A stretch of 64,000 nt of DNA from Engraulis encrasicolus (GCF_034702125.1 NC_085876.1:248001-312000); one strand, 5' to 3'; counted from the stretch's first letter, positions 52,523-64,000 are shown. Numbers and translations are program-made. Notes: generated by a model from the letters alone, not told the origin.

Positions 52523-53240
52523 ACCACCATTTGAAGTTACCGGTGTGGACTTCGCCGGACCACTCTGAGTGCGTCTTAATATGCGACCTTGCCTCCTCCA
52601 CTTGCTTCTCGTCATGATGACATCACTGACAACAGCATTATATTTCAATATCTTGCAAAAGCTCAATTGTAGAGTCTTTTTCTCTTTTGCAATTGGGATG
52701 GTGAATGAAAAACAGTCCCTCAAAAGTTGTTGTGGCTAGGCTGACAGCTGGGAAACTTTATCGTTTTCTCCACGGAGGAGGGGCCAGGAGGCGGAACGAG
52801 GAGACAAGCGCAAGTGGAGGAGGCAAGGTCGCATATTAAGACGCACTCTCTATGTCAAGACCCAGAGCTCAATGGCGAAGGCTTACATAGCCCTGTTCAC
52901 ATGTACCGTGACAAAAGCGATCCATTTAGAGTTGGTGTCGGACATGTCAACTGAACACTTCGTACTAGCTCTGAAAAGATTTGTATCCAGAAGAGGATTA
53001 TGTAAAGTAATCTATTCCGATAACGCGAAGACCTTCAAAAGGGCAGATCAAGATCTGAAAGAGCTCAAGCAACGAATCAAAGATCCACAGCTACGAGAGT
53101 TCTTCTCGGAGAAGGGCATCACCTGGCGGTTCATCGCTGAAAGAGCAGCCTGGTGGGGCGGATTCTGGGAGAGGCTTGTTACATCAGTAAAAATCATACT
53201 CAGAAAGGTGCTTGGCAAAGCTAAACTCCACTTTGAATAG
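52523..53240 (+). pseudogene. BEL/Pao integrase catalytic core
   Basis: The plus strand starts PPFEVTGVDFAGPL (first Asp) up to the MITE at 52567. It resumes after 52848 with KAYIALFTCTVTKAIHLELV, KVIYSDNAKTF (second Asp) and AAWWGGFWERLVTSVK (Glu). This is the D,D,E retroviral-type integrase core of BEL/Pao. The three acidic residues are kept, but a stop follows KLHFE at 53240. Confidence 0.92.
52567..52848. mobile_element. GGAGGCAAGG-family MITE inside BEL integrase
   Basis: A 282-bp element with inverted ends GAGTGCGTCTTAATATGCGA and GACCTTGCCTCCTCCACTTG. The host frame gives exact edges: CTCT or TCT is duplicated (52563-52566, 52848-52851). Relatives are at 32953-33651, 36572-36866 and 41056-41246. 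Confidence 0.92.
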
Positions 53241-53246
53241 CTATGC

Positions 53247-53705
53247 ATGCTGACAGAAGCTGAAGCCATTATAAACTCTAGGCCACTCACGTATGTGTCC
53301 AATGATGAGGATCAGCCAGAGCCACTGACGCCTGCCCACTTCTTGGTGGGTCAGAGACTGACTTGCTTGCCCCCAAAGTCATTCCCAGCTGAGATTAACC
53401 ATCCAACAGCCAACAAGGAGGACATGACCAAGAGGTGGCGCTACAGACAACGACTCATGACCAACTTCTGGAATCGCTGGCAGAAGGAGTATCTGCTGAA
53501 CCTGAAGTCAGCCCGTCGCTGCGACATCCCACAGCCTACTTCGCTGAAGGTTGGGGACGTGCTCATCGGAGAAGACAACGCCCCCAGGCAGAGCTGGAAG
53601 CTGGGGAGAATCGAGGAGCTGTTTCCTGGTCGTGGCGACCTGGTGAGGTCGTGTGCAGTCCTGCGGAGGCCCATCCAGCTTTTATATCCTTTGGAAATAG
53701 TATAA
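53247..53705 (+). pseudogene. BEL/Pao integrase C-terminal domain (DUF5641-type)
   Basis: The plus strand encodes LTEAEAIINSRPLTYVSNDE, PLTPAHFLVGQRLTCLPPK, RWQKEYLLNLKSARR, VGDVLIGEDNAPRQSWKLGR and LLYPLEIV. E-A-x-INSRPLT and LTPAHFLxG are universal in BEL/Pao integrase tails. The frame is open to its natural stop just before the purine tract. It is separated from the catalytic core by a single stop at 53240. Confidence 0.93.
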
Positions 53706-53727
53706 ACAATTGTTTATGGGGGGAGGA

Positions 53728-54121
53728 TGTTGTGAATTTATTTGCTAGGAAGAGAATTTATTTAGAATACATGATTTAATAGAACAGTTAAAAGCAACAT
53801 TAATAAGTTAAATTTCATAAGTTAGTGTTAAGATTAACAGTTCATGTGTCAGATAAATGATTGGATTAAAAAGAGAATGTATTTTGGGAATTTGCATAGG
53901 AAACGGACTTGAAATGGACTTCATTACCCATGGGACCTTGTGCGTGTTACGTCATACACGCAGCGCTTTCTTAAGGTCGTGCGACGGCCATGCATCATGA
54001 TTCTGATTAGTTTAAGGACGCAGACAATTCGAGCCAATCGCTCGCTGTAAATATGTTAAGTTTGTTACTTCTATAAATGTTTGAAACGGAAAGACGTCTC
54101 CCTTCATTATTTTGGACATCA
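53728..54121 (+). repeat. Probable BEL/Pao 3' LTR
   Basis: It starts TGTTGTGAATTTATTTGC after the purine tract GGGGGGAGGA. It contains a TATA-like CTATAAATG (about 54070). The end is placed provisionally at ...GGACATCA, where piggyBac-like sequence begins. No partner LTR is in the window to fix the boundary. Confidence 0.65.
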
Positions 54122-54842
54122 TTAAGATTTGTCAGAACATGCGGTACCATTCACAAACACAGGATCGGGTTCCCAAAAGACAGATCCGATGCCATTAACA
54201 ATCGCCACCCAAGGGGTCCGATACGTTGGATACGGGAGGGAAGTCTGCTGTTCGTACAATGGAAAGACACTCGTCTAGTTCGGATGTGTTCCAGCATTCA
54301 TCAAGCCCACAGCGAAGGCAGCACGATACAGCGGAGGGTGAAGACAGATGGCATATGGAATGTGGAACAATTGTCGGTCCCTCCTGCAGTACAAGACTAC
54401 AACAACAACATGGGAGGAGTTGACTGGAGTGACAGTTTGATCAGTTACTACTCAGTTCTGCACAAGACGAGGAGGTGGTACAGATCTTTCTTTTACCACT
54501 TTATTGACATTGCCATAGCGAACGCGTTCATCCTCCACAAAGACATGATGGAAAACAGGGGGGAAAGCCCTTGTGTCAGAAGGCCTTCCTTGAGAAGCTG
54601 GTTCTGGAGCTCCGGCGTGCTGGACATGGTGAAATTGTCCCCTCTCCTACACGAGCACCACCACCTGATGCCTTGCATATGCCCGCACACTTCGGGGAAG
54701 ATGGCACAGAAGGACGGCGACAGTGTGTGAATTGTAAACAGAAGACACCACTTCCATACACCACATGCGACGTTGCCCTGTGCATGGTACCCACGAGGAA
54801 CTGCTACAAGTCCTGGCATATAAAGGCCAGGCAAATGGGGAA
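54122..54842 (+). pseudogene. piggyBac transposase C-terminal relic
   Basis: The plus strand encodes GTIHKHRIGFPKD, LLFVQWKDTRLV, VPPAVQDYNNNMGGVDWSDS, LISYYSVLHKTRRWYRSFFY and HFIDIAIANAFILHKDM. This is the distal DDE_Tnp_1_7 domain with the GGVDxxD motif containing the last catalytic Asp. After a frame shift near 54570 it encodes a cysteine-rich end (CVNCKQKTPLPYTTCDVALC). It is truncated at the left against the BEL LTR. No TTAA-flanked termini were identified. Confidence 0.88.
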
Positions 54843-57417
54843 TAAGGTGAGTACATTGACCTCCATGAGGGGGGCGGGGGGGTGTAGTCTCCGGGCTGTA
54901 GTCATTTTTGATCGAAAAAAAGAAAAGAAGTTCCATACCTAATAATTCCCACATGTGTCCACAGGGTGCCCCAGCGAAAAGCACATTGCCTGGGCTTGAA
55001 CAGCCACAACACCTCGCACAATAAGCACAATAGCTCCAGCTCTGATGACCACCACAACCAGGATCGGGTATCCGCGGACCGTCAGCCCGTGATCCGTCCG
55101 CCCGTGATGCGTTTCTGAATTGTGATTCCCTCTTGTATCCACAAGGGGGCAGTCGTTCAGTAGGGTGGCAAAACTCAGTTTTGGTCTGGTATGGAGCAAA
55201 GAAACTCGACAGAAGAACAATCTCTAGGGGGGAAATGCATTGGCCACGGTGTAGTACGGGGGCGTTGCCTGAGGACACGAGTGCATGGAAAATTAACTCC
55301 CTTGCACATGGTCATTGGTCAGTGGGTGCGATGGATACAATATCCGTACTCCCTTGCGCATGGTTAGTGGGGGCGACACTATGATGGATAATTTGTGGCC
55401 AAATTAATTGCAGCTGTTGGTCAGCAGTAAATGCTGGGGGTAATTAAGGACAGCTGACAAACATTCACGCTGTCCTATGACCTGTTCCACACTCCGACCC
55501 TCGCGGAAGTGGCATTGCATGCTTCCCTGATGCGTCCAATACTGACCGTAGAAGAAGAATAAAAGTTCCGTACTCCCCTCGCCATCATTTCGTACTACGC
55601 CGTTATGACGTCAGTTAGCTCTCCTGTCTCTACTCTCCTTGGTCTGGAGCTCATGCGTGCAAGCCAAAACGTCTATCATAATGGTTAGCAAAGCGGCTAC
55701 GCAGCTGATTGATTGCATTCTGGCACAACTGCAGAAGCACATAAGTCTGTATCTCCTTGGTCTGTATGCATATTCCATCAATGTGTGCCATGTGCGCTAG
55801 GCGAGTTCCTTCAGATAAGGAGGATAACTGTCAAGCGCCACACTCAACAAACTCTTCAAGGTCAGTAACATCAAGCGGAGGACAACAAATAGGAAGGCAC
55901 ACGAGACATTTGCAGATAGCGTTTGCTATGTTCAGTGTTGTTAGACTACACACTACACAGTGTCATCACTCAAAAGAAACAACACGCATAGAAGAAAACA
56001 ACAGCCCGATCAACACCGGCAATCCCCTGATTTTTTTGTTGACAATGCTGTAAGAAGTGCCGGCAAGAAAGCAACTCGCGCATTGAGCGTGGAGTAGGTT
56101 ACTTCGATACTTCGATTAGATTTCACAGGCACGCGAGCACAGGGAGAGTGACGGTGCCCATCCATTTGTCAGTTTGACGCAAGCCGTACCAACGCATTCA
56201 ATTCATTTTCAATGAAATGCGGCATATCGTCGTTACCGGACTCGCAATGCATGTTGGGATTCCGGCACGGCGAGCGTGGGTCCGGTGGCACGTCAAAAAG
56301 TTGAGCTCTCCTGAAAGTTATGCAAATTAGCAGCGGCTGACGGACTGCGTTACCCAATGACTGTTGAGCACATGAAGATGTCCCATGAAGGCTGTGTTTC
56401 TGTTTATCTTACGCACACGCGTCTTTAAGGGGTTTGTTCGGGGCGACCACTTGACAGAGAGCGCGCTTTTCGTTTTATGCAGTAAACGTCTCTCTTGATT
56501 AGTTTTTGAAATTTAGGGTGTCTGTAACGGTTCACGAAGACAATAGGCCCTATCCACTTGAGAACGCAAACGCCTGCAAACCGCTGTTCTGACAGAGTGT
56601 GCACCTGTCGTCTAGGCTACTCTGTGTAGGCTTACTTCCCACAGCGGCTTTTAAAAGTATTCCATGAAATCCAACATCAACATCACTTCAAATAGGTGAC
56701 AGCAAGCATGCACACATGAAATAACACTTCAGTGAGGGGGGGGGGGGATCACTGCTCTCATATTAAAGTGAAAAGAGGATTACACAGTTTGTTTAATGTT
56801 TGCATGCAAAATTGCAAATAGCCTATTCATTGAAATCTGTCCAGAAAGGGTTGTAAATCTAAGATTGCCTGTTTTTTATGTTGGTAAATATTTTTTTAAA
56901 ATGAAAAAAAAATTGAAATAGAGATTTTATGTTTAAAAAAACGTGATATGAGATGGCTGATGGCCCCCCCTAGCTAAATTCGCCTTAGGTCCCCAAATTG
57001 CTAAATGTAGTGTAAGGGATTATTTTGAAAAGACAGTAACATGTAATTAGCACTGCATTGCAGTTTTTGAGTAACTTGCCCAACACTGTTGAAATCCAGT
57101 ACATGGTAGGCTTATTGATAAATTGCCTTGACAGGTTATGAGGGGGCCAAGTGGGAGTTTGGGCAAAAAAAAGGTTCAGAAGGGGCATAGACGGACGCAC
57201 CTGTTGTCCGCCTGTCAGACTTGTTTTTTCCTATTTCGTCAGGAGAACTGCTTTCAGAGTGACATTTATTTGGATTAACATTCATTTTCTCCTCTTTTTT
57301 TCAAGAAATGTTGTGTTTTATTCCAAGTAGATTTGTAACAATACAGAAGAGTGCTCTTTTGACTATTTAGTGACAAACTTCAGACTTGTAGCTTTCAAAC
57401 AAGAGCACAGGTGTCAC
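54843..57417. other. Intergenic stretch, nothing certain
   Basis: No recognised coding exon. Part of it may be the piggyBac 3' region. The right end of a CAGTGTTGGGCA-family hAT MITE is at about 57000-57095. Confidence 0.4.
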
Positions 57418-57788
57418 CGTGCGGTCACACTGCGAGCGTTGAACGCCTGGAAAGATGCGGAAGTAATTGACTTTGTATGGGAGAGCAGGCGGCGAACGAG
57501 GCAAACGCGTCGGGAGCGTTTCTAGAGGCGAGGGCATCGAAAGCGTCAATAGCCCAGGGCGGCAGAAGTTGAACTTCATCTAAAAATATGTAATGAGCTC
57601 GGTGGCAGCAGGGTGGCAGCCACTGGAATGTTCACATTTTTCTTAACACAAGCTTTGATTGGTCGAGATTCCTGGCCGAACGCTTCAGGTTGAATCGTTT
57701 GCCTCGTTCAACGCCCCTGACCAGTGCTTTCCAGGCAGGAGTCAGCAGCGTTGTGGCTCTTTCAACGCCTTCGGTGTGATCGCAGCAC
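57418..57788. mobile_element. TIR element (TGCGGTCACAC family)
   Basis: The left end TGCGGTCACACTGCGAGCGT with GAACGCCTGGAAAG and the right complement TGCGATCACACCGAAGGCGT are inverted. GC-rich and non-coding. The target-site duplication is unclear. Confidence 0.6.
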
Positions 57789-58028
57789 TAGTGTACCACA
57801 AACAGGGATATGACTGCAACCCCTGCCGTAAAAGAAGCCAAATATGTATAAAATGTGTGTGACAGTTAAGTGGTTAAGTGGAGGTGAAAAAAAGAGAAGA
57901 GAACCAAAACAAAACACACATTATTTCCGATTGTTCCAGGATCTTTGCCGTTCATGCGCCACAGCCCAGAACTAGGTTGTCTCGTCAGCAGTGTCATCAG
58001 CCATCTATAGAGCTCCCGAGCGCCATTA

Positions 58029-59996
58029 CCGCACAAATACACCTACCGCGACAAGAGCGAGGGGAGCGACGGAAGTAATTGACTTTGTATTGAGTCGCGC
58101 GATTCTGGAGACTAGAGCGATTTGCACGCAGAGTGCGACAGTTTGAAGTTGAAATCCTTTCATCTTTCTATGACGCGGTTCAGCGACCAGCTGCGACAGC
58201 CAATGACTGTATAGAGGTCAGTGACCAGGGCCGCGTTAACCCTCGCCGAGGCCCGGGGCAGACGCAATCCGGGGCCCCTACACCACATTATAATGAGCCA
58301 TATTCAAAACGCATGAAACGCAGGCTACACGGTTTACTCCAACACAAAAAAGGGTGCGCTGAACCCCCTGCTGAGTTCACTAGTCACAACGCAGGAAGCA
58401 TAGCCAGCTGACAGGGAGGAGATTCTGTGCACTGCCGTTTGTAGGCTCAGCTAGAACTTCCAAACAGAAGCACAACCAAAAAGTCTCTTATTTTTGCTAC
58501 GTTGCTGCCGACCAATTTGTCGAATCGAAACCGTCGTGGTAAACACGTGTTAAATAATTTAACCTCCAATGGCCTTGGAAAGACTGACTGACTGTCAAAG
58601 GAAAGTAGCCTAGCCTACTCAGCTGTGTCGCTTGTCGCAAGGAGGGAATCCCCTAAGCAGCGAACCACTGCAAAGCGAAGCTGTCACGAAATCCCCTCAA
58701 AATGTAGTCTGCCATATACCAATTAAGAAGTCAGCGGTTTTCATCTAGATGGTGCATTACACTACATGCAATCATTACAGTAGACTACGGTGCAAATTCG
58801 TAATGTTTAGATGTGGATATATCACACACGTTTTTTTTTCTTCCAGATAACAGCCACTTGCTAACTGAACAATCTGCGAGTGGTACCCAGGCATGTTTTA
58901 ACTGAACACAAACCCGAACGCAACGATATAGGCTACGCTGACAGAGCATCGACATTATTACAGTGCTTTAGGGAAATGGCCATAACAGTGCTTTTGGAAA
59001 ATGCGACTATATCATTTTAGTGTTTGCTAAATCCTTGGCTTGCCCTGTTGTTGTCAGACTGTCAGAACTTTGAGTGCTGGTTGGTGCACTTTACGCAGCA
59101 TTATTGTGAACACTTTTTTAATAACACCTCAGAAGTGATCCTCGCCGCGCCATGCAAGACTTTTGTTTCGCGAACGCAGTTGGGTGCGTGATTTATTTCC
59201 CCATGTTTTGACTATAGAATAAGATAAAGTTAGGTTGGTGTGCTGTGCTCTTGTTTGCTTAGCTTACATGAACACAAGTCTATGATCGCTATGCAACCAT
59301 TACAAAAAGCGATTATAACACTGACCTTACAAAAATGACTAACGTTGCCAACCTTCTCTTCAATGCGGTAATCCATGCCGGGCTGAAGTTTATCCGTACA
59401 ATCTGAAGCAAGTGCTGACGCCGAGTTTCTCACATCTTTTTTAGACAGTATCCCATCATCAAACTCAAAAAATATTGACCACCGTTTTCACTGGTGGCAA
59501 CCAGAAGCATCTGACTGAAATGATTATTCCGAAGACCTCCGATTCCTGCGTGCATGCAGAGGCGATTCTAGGCTCAGTAGGGGGGCCACGTGAAAATTAA
59601 AAAGAAAGAACACTTGTAACAAATCGCCACTTCTGTTCCCCAGCTACAGTCTTGGGGGGCCCACGCTGCCTGTCTAGCCTGGTGACAAGATATGCATGTG
59701 CCTCTGCTTGCCTACGGATGGCGAAATGCATCAAAAATACAATTGATTGTCTCAAAATATCGTTTCATATTTTCCAATCTCACGACGTCCGGGGCCCCCT
59801 CTAGTGGCGGGGCCCGGTGCTGCTGCACCGGTTGCACCATAGGATAACGCGGCCCTGTCAGTGACCACAGCCAATGGGAATGTTTGAATGCTTTGCCTGG
59901 ACATACGCTAGTCGTTTCAATCGCTCGTATCGCTCTTGCTGCACAGAAGCGATTCTCTGTCGCTTCAATCGCGTCTCGGCTGGTCTATTTGTCCGG
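58029..59996. mobile_element. Harbinger-type MITE, copy 2, hosting a hAT
   Basis: The ends CCGCACAAATACACC and the complement of CCGGACAAATAGACC are flanked by TTA (58026-58028, 59997-59999). It is related to 14214-14512. The hAT at 58226-59857 is inserted in it. Confidence 0.85.
58226..59857. mobile_element. hAT-type element (CAGGGCCGCGTTA ends)
   Basis: The ends CAGGGCCGCGTTAACCCTCG and the complement of CAGGGCCGCGTTATCC are flanked by the perfect 8-bp duplication TCAGTGAC (58218-58225, 59858-59865). It is 1632 bp. No transposase was recognised. Confidence 0.92.
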
Positions 59997-59999
59997 TTA

Positions 60000-62672
60000 G
60001 TCTATTTTCCAATACTATGGGTGGCGTTGACAGACTTATTATGATGAAGTCAAGGGGCGTTGGGAGACTGCTCATTGGGGGGAGAAGTAGGGTGGACGTT
60101 GTGTGAGGAATACTTGACTGTGAAGTGCAAGGGTGAACTTCCTAAAGCGGAAAGCAGTGTGATGGAGTAGCCATCACTACGGCTGTGATTGCTCTGACTG
60201 TCACATCAACAAGCCTGGCTCTTGGCCAATAGGCTATGGTCAGAGCCGTACTTGATGCCACAGAAAGTTTGGGTTCAAGTCATTGGGACAATGCTACACC
60301 AACTTTTATAATGTATTCTTGACATTTCAACTTAAACCTTATGATAGAAATGCTTGGCTATCTCTTCAGCCGTGCCTCAAAAAGAAGTCATAGAGGTAGA
60401 ACATTAGACCTCTATGAGGAAGAGTGCATAAAAGAACAGGCCCTACCACCCACTTTATTCAGAATAAAGTTTGATTCTAATTCACTTAAATTCTGAATTG
60501 TGAAATGTTTACACAATGTTCAAAGCAGAATTCTTAAAAAAAAATAATAATAATCGAGTTAATTTGGATAAATGCCCAATGTAAACTATTCTGCAGTCCC
60601 AGAGTGGCATGCATGGAATGCAGCCCACTTAGAACAAATAAATAAATAAATAAATGCATGGCGTAATTGAGGTATTGCAATAATGGCCCGTCTGAACAGT
60701 TTTACAACACACTGCAGAGGCGTGTGTCAAACAGAACTCATTACTTCGTTGTAGTAGGCCTATTGATGACAGGATGGCCTGATGTTTCTCTTCATGTTCA
60801 AGTTTTCACAGTCAAAATCGACTACCACTACCTCGCCCTCTCCAACTTTATGTTCTTCCGCCGAATACCATTTTCCATACAATTTCCTCAAACAAGAAAA
60901 TGCAGACACATACACATCGTCAGTCTTTTAAAAAGTGTCACATCATACGCAAGAGAGTTGATATGGAACAGTTCAATGTCCTTTCTCTTGGACAGTTATA
61001 ATATTCATGATCTATTTTCCCTGAATGCGCCGGAATACATGAGCTACATTCTTGGTGAAACTGCCTCGCAAGACGCCATTTTACAATACTGGGCAAAGCT
61101 AACGATAGCGTCACCCCAGTACGCTGATAAGAGGAATAGCTTACCCGTTTGTATCCCGGCGATTTACCTGTTCAATCTAATTCTTCATCGGTCAAAGTAA
61201 CCATCTACTGCGGACAAAGACGACAACATTGTAAGTGTTTAAGTGCATACATACCTCTATGCTGTGTCTCCCGTGAGGATACATTTGTCTCTTCCTAAGG
61301 AATAGTCACCGTGAAAAATGGGCAGAGGGAGGTTACTCTTTGATGCATTCTGGAAACGCCGACAAAAAAAACCCCCAAGAGTCAGTGTTACAACTAAAAT
61401 AAAAGATGTAGGCCTTTTGGATGCAACGTGTTAACCCATGTTTACTGATATACATGTCAATCTCCAGGTAGGGTCTTTTTCCGCCACAGTGACCATAAGG
61501 ATGGGTTACCTGGCTGCATTTCATTCGGTTCATGTTAGCAGCTGTACTACCCACCAAGGGGAAAACATTGATGTCTGGATCCTGTTGGTCTGTAGATTAG
61601 TTGAAATGGATATTGGCCCATTAGATAGTGTTTGCATCTGTCTGTAGAGATGAATGGGTCGCATGATTATGGGCAAGCAGTCGATGGACTCACATTTAAA
61701 TGATTCTTTCATCACGGTTTGATAACTTGGAGCATATCTCAAAACTGCATAAGGAAAACTGCATGTTTTTGTTGCTCACCCAGTAGCAATTAGTACTTTG
61801 GCTACTAGCAACTACAAGTTGTTTGGCCGAAAGGCTAACTGCAGTTTGTAGCTATAGGTTAGTAGTCGTATGAATGTCGTTTTTTGTGACCATTGCGCTT
61901 TATGCGGTTGATCCACGTTTGATTGGGAAGGGAGGTAGGCCTCATAAAGTCACGTCTGAATATGACCGGATTGATGTAGGATGAAAACGGCGAGATGAGG
62001 GTCAATCTAAACTTGGGTCGCTAATCGTTAGTTACCCCTCATCATCACGCAAATCGAAGTGCTAGGTGGAGGAAGACTAGTTAGCTGCTAACGTGATTTG
62101 TGAAGTGACCCACCAGACTCTTGTTTATCAATGTGAAGCTGCTAGAACTACACCGCTCATGTGCAGTGTTATTTACAGCTTGGGAAAAGTAGGCAACTCG
62201 TTGACGTACGTGAATAACATCCCCGTCGTTGTTGTGATGATGATGACGTTTTGCTTTTAATTCCCAGGCCTCATGTTTAGTTTTCGGAGGCTACATCCTA
62301 TCCGCAGGCAACATTTCTTCAGTCTTTTCTGCTTTCTAAACAGGGCCCAACGGCTCACATTCTTCAGTTTGTTTGGCCTGCATTCTCATGGACAATCGAG
62401 GAGAAGATCCATGTTTCACTAATACCCGGCTTCTATAACTTACTGGAAGCCCCGGCCAGATGACATCGCAACGCGATAAAATAAAATAAAATAAAAAAAA
62501 CCGAGTTGCAACCATACAGCATGTTTCAGTGAAAAGATCATGTCCTGATGACAACGACAGGCTTGCTGAAAACGATGACGAACACATTCAGAATACACAT
62601 TTCTAATGTGAAGTTGTTGAGAACAAAGTATTCGCTAATGGCCGTGATCGCCCATACTCTTATCATTAGCAT
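60000..62672. other. Intergenic stretch with a 177-codon ORF of unclear meaning
   Basis: The plus-strand ORF 60667-61200 has no motif I recognise. Otherwise nothing certain was seen. A short (AAAAT)n tract is at 62478-62500. Confidence 0.35.
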
Positions 62673-62857
62673 TAGAGGTGCACCGAAATGAAAATTTGGG
62701 GCCGAAAACGAAAAATAAGTAATCACTTGGCCGAATACCGAAACCGAATATTACAATTCAGTTAAAAGCTATCAAAAGTTAGTTTTTTCACTATTTTTAA
62801 ATATTGCTTAAATCTTTAATATTGCTTAATTCTATAAGAATTTTCGGTGCACCCCTA
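62673..62857. mobile_element. hAT-like MITE (TAGAGGTGCACCGAAA family)
   Basis: The ends TAGAGGTGCACCGAAATGAA and the complement of TAGGGGTGCACCGAAAATTC are inverted. 185 bp. No clear target-site duplication. Confidence 0.78.
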
Positions 62858-64000
62858 GGCCTACTTATCATGCAAATGACCTGTCACGCAGGGTAGCCTA
62901 CACTTCTGTTCAGTGGATGCAGCAAGTAGGCTAGATGAGATTCAGGTTATTTGTAGGTCTCAAATTAAATTTCCCGACTATCTTATTAATGTCGAGTTTA
63001 CCCCTCCTGACATTTGTTTTATGCGCAACAGGTCGGTGTGTTATTTTTATTGAATAGCCTTCAGCCAGCAGGTTTTGTATGGGACGTTACACCAGTCTCA
63101 GACAGTGCCAGTGAAGTTTCGTTTTTTTGAACAGACACAGCATATTTTGTTTCAGATCTACAGACATATGACATGGCTTGTTTAAAATCTGAAGATCTCA
63201 GCTTTTTATTACTGAAAACGGTACATTTCTACCCTCTCCCATTCCGAAGTTCAGTTCATTTTAAAGGCCAACTTCCGATAAAACACAGTTTTACTCACTC
63301 CTTTTGAAGATCGGACGGTCACCCCAAGTTAAACTCACTTGCAAGGCTCTCTCAATCTAGCTTAGCTTAGCTATCAGCTGGTTGCTACTCTCAGGTACAC
63401 ACACAGCACAAAGCCTCATCCATATAGCAAGCCCACTCTGGTTGCTCCGTGCCTGCAGCTCGCCTAGGGGTCGCTGTCGAAAGAGCACAGCCCTGAATGG
63501 AGCATGCACGCCTCCGTTGGCGCCCCTATAGTGCAGTACCACCCAGGGAAGTGGCGACTCTGTTTCCCATTACATTCTCTCCAAGAACAGGAGGACTGAG
63601 CCAATCAGAGACGCATTTCCACGAGAGCAGGAAGAGTGTGCCAATCAGAGACGCATTTCCACGAGAAACACGGAACACCCTCTCGTTTCTCCACAAGCCA
63701 CCTTGCTGGCTTGCAAAAACGGCTTGAAACAAAGCAACCAGAACGTTTTTAAAAACAGGACCAACGCGTAACACACTCAATAACAATGGGGAACACAGCA
63801 ATATTAATCAAATGACGTTGAGAGGCCATCTTTAAGCGACGGATAGGCCTAGTTTAACGAAAAATAGCGTCATTCCCCCCGTTTGTAAAAAGCCAAAGAC
63901 AGTTTTTTATGCGCTTTACTCTCATCAAGCTCTCATTACTCTCATTGGATAAAACAAAAGCCTGTGTTGAATCATGCTGCTTAGCACCATGCTTCGTGAT
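62858..64000. other. Intergenic stretch with a short direct repeat
   Basis: CCAATCAGAGACGCATTTCC with ACGAGA occurs twice in tandem (about 63600-63665). No gene was recognised. Confidence 0.45.

Larger units (their letters stand above)
42075..54121 (+). mobile_element. BEL/Pao LTR retrotransposon, heavily interrupted
   Basis: Gag, zinc knuckles, protease, RT, RNase H, integrase and a C-terminal segment follow in BEL/Pao order on the plus strand. A purine tract (GGGGGGAGGA, 53718-53727) precedes a probable 3' LTR starting TGTTGTGAATTTATTTGC. No 5' LTR was found. Interruptions: a tRNA-like region (about 42845-43085), the palindrome 43994-44858, a Harbinger-type element 47703-49593, a short LTR element 50396-52522 and a MITE 52567-52848. 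Point stops and frameshifts also occur, so the element is dead. Confidence 0.88.

Noticed and set aside
54493..55278. 261-codon minus-strand ORF
   Set aside because: It overlaps the plus-strand piggyBac transposase relic, shows no domain and has the composition of an antisense shadow.
35576..64000. CDC42SE1 expected near MLLT11
   Set aside because: I looked for its short conserved protein (FVHLTHIGSGE-type motif) and did not find it by eye. It may be outside the window or in exons too short to see.

Overview
This is eukaryotic, almost certainly teleost fish, genomic DNA. It is AT-rich and has GT-AG introns, almost no long intact ORFs, and a fish-type mix of transposons: BEL/Pao and PR-INT-RT LTR elements, a Penelope-like element, Tc1, hAT, PIF/Harbinger and piggyBac elements, TTAA MITEs and tRNA-derived SINEs. 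No prokaryotic or organellar genes were seen.

Two cellular genes are recognisable, both on the minus strand. Five coding exons of a GA-binding protein beta subunit, closest to GABPB2, run from 26449 down to 3386, and the gene continues off the left edge. They encode the ankyrin repeats, the linker and part of the transactivation region. The C-terminal coiled coil is not in the window. Upstream at 35575-35276 is a single coding exon for MLLT11 (AF1q). MLLT11 followed by GABPB2 on the same strand matches the order on human 1q21, so this is conserved vertebrate synteny.

Layout: 1-3300 TTAA MITE and an unclassified repeat; 3386-3556 gabpb2 exon; 3600-13900 nested hAT elements and MITEs in an intron; 14744-17888 three gabpb2 exons, two of them with nearby relic copies of their 3' ends and splice donors; 19250-26190 a decayed PR-INT-RT retrotransposon in the same orientation as gabpb2, split by a Tc1-like element, a hAT-like element and a SINE; 26342-26449 first coding exon; 27000-34250 palindromes, MITEs, Tc1 relics and a SINE; 35276-35575 mllt11; 36572-41246 MITEs, Penelope segments and a hammerhead-like motif; 42075-54121 a BEL/Pao element interrupted by at least four younger insertions; 54122-54842 a piggyBac transposase relic; 55000-64000 mostly non-coding with Harbinger and hAT MITEs.

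The most unusual structures are: (1) an 865-bp near-perfect palindrome with 403-bp arms, one mismatch and TTAA ends, inside the BEL gag; (2) a young 2.1-kb LTR element with an intact 381-codon ORF that appears to join a coiled-coil gag-like region to a BEL/Pao RT-distal fragment; (3) relic duplications of two gabpb2 exon ends with their donors; (4) a hammerhead-like motif in the Penelope terminus; and (5) dozens of scattered TAGGCCTA/TAGCCTAC-type words.
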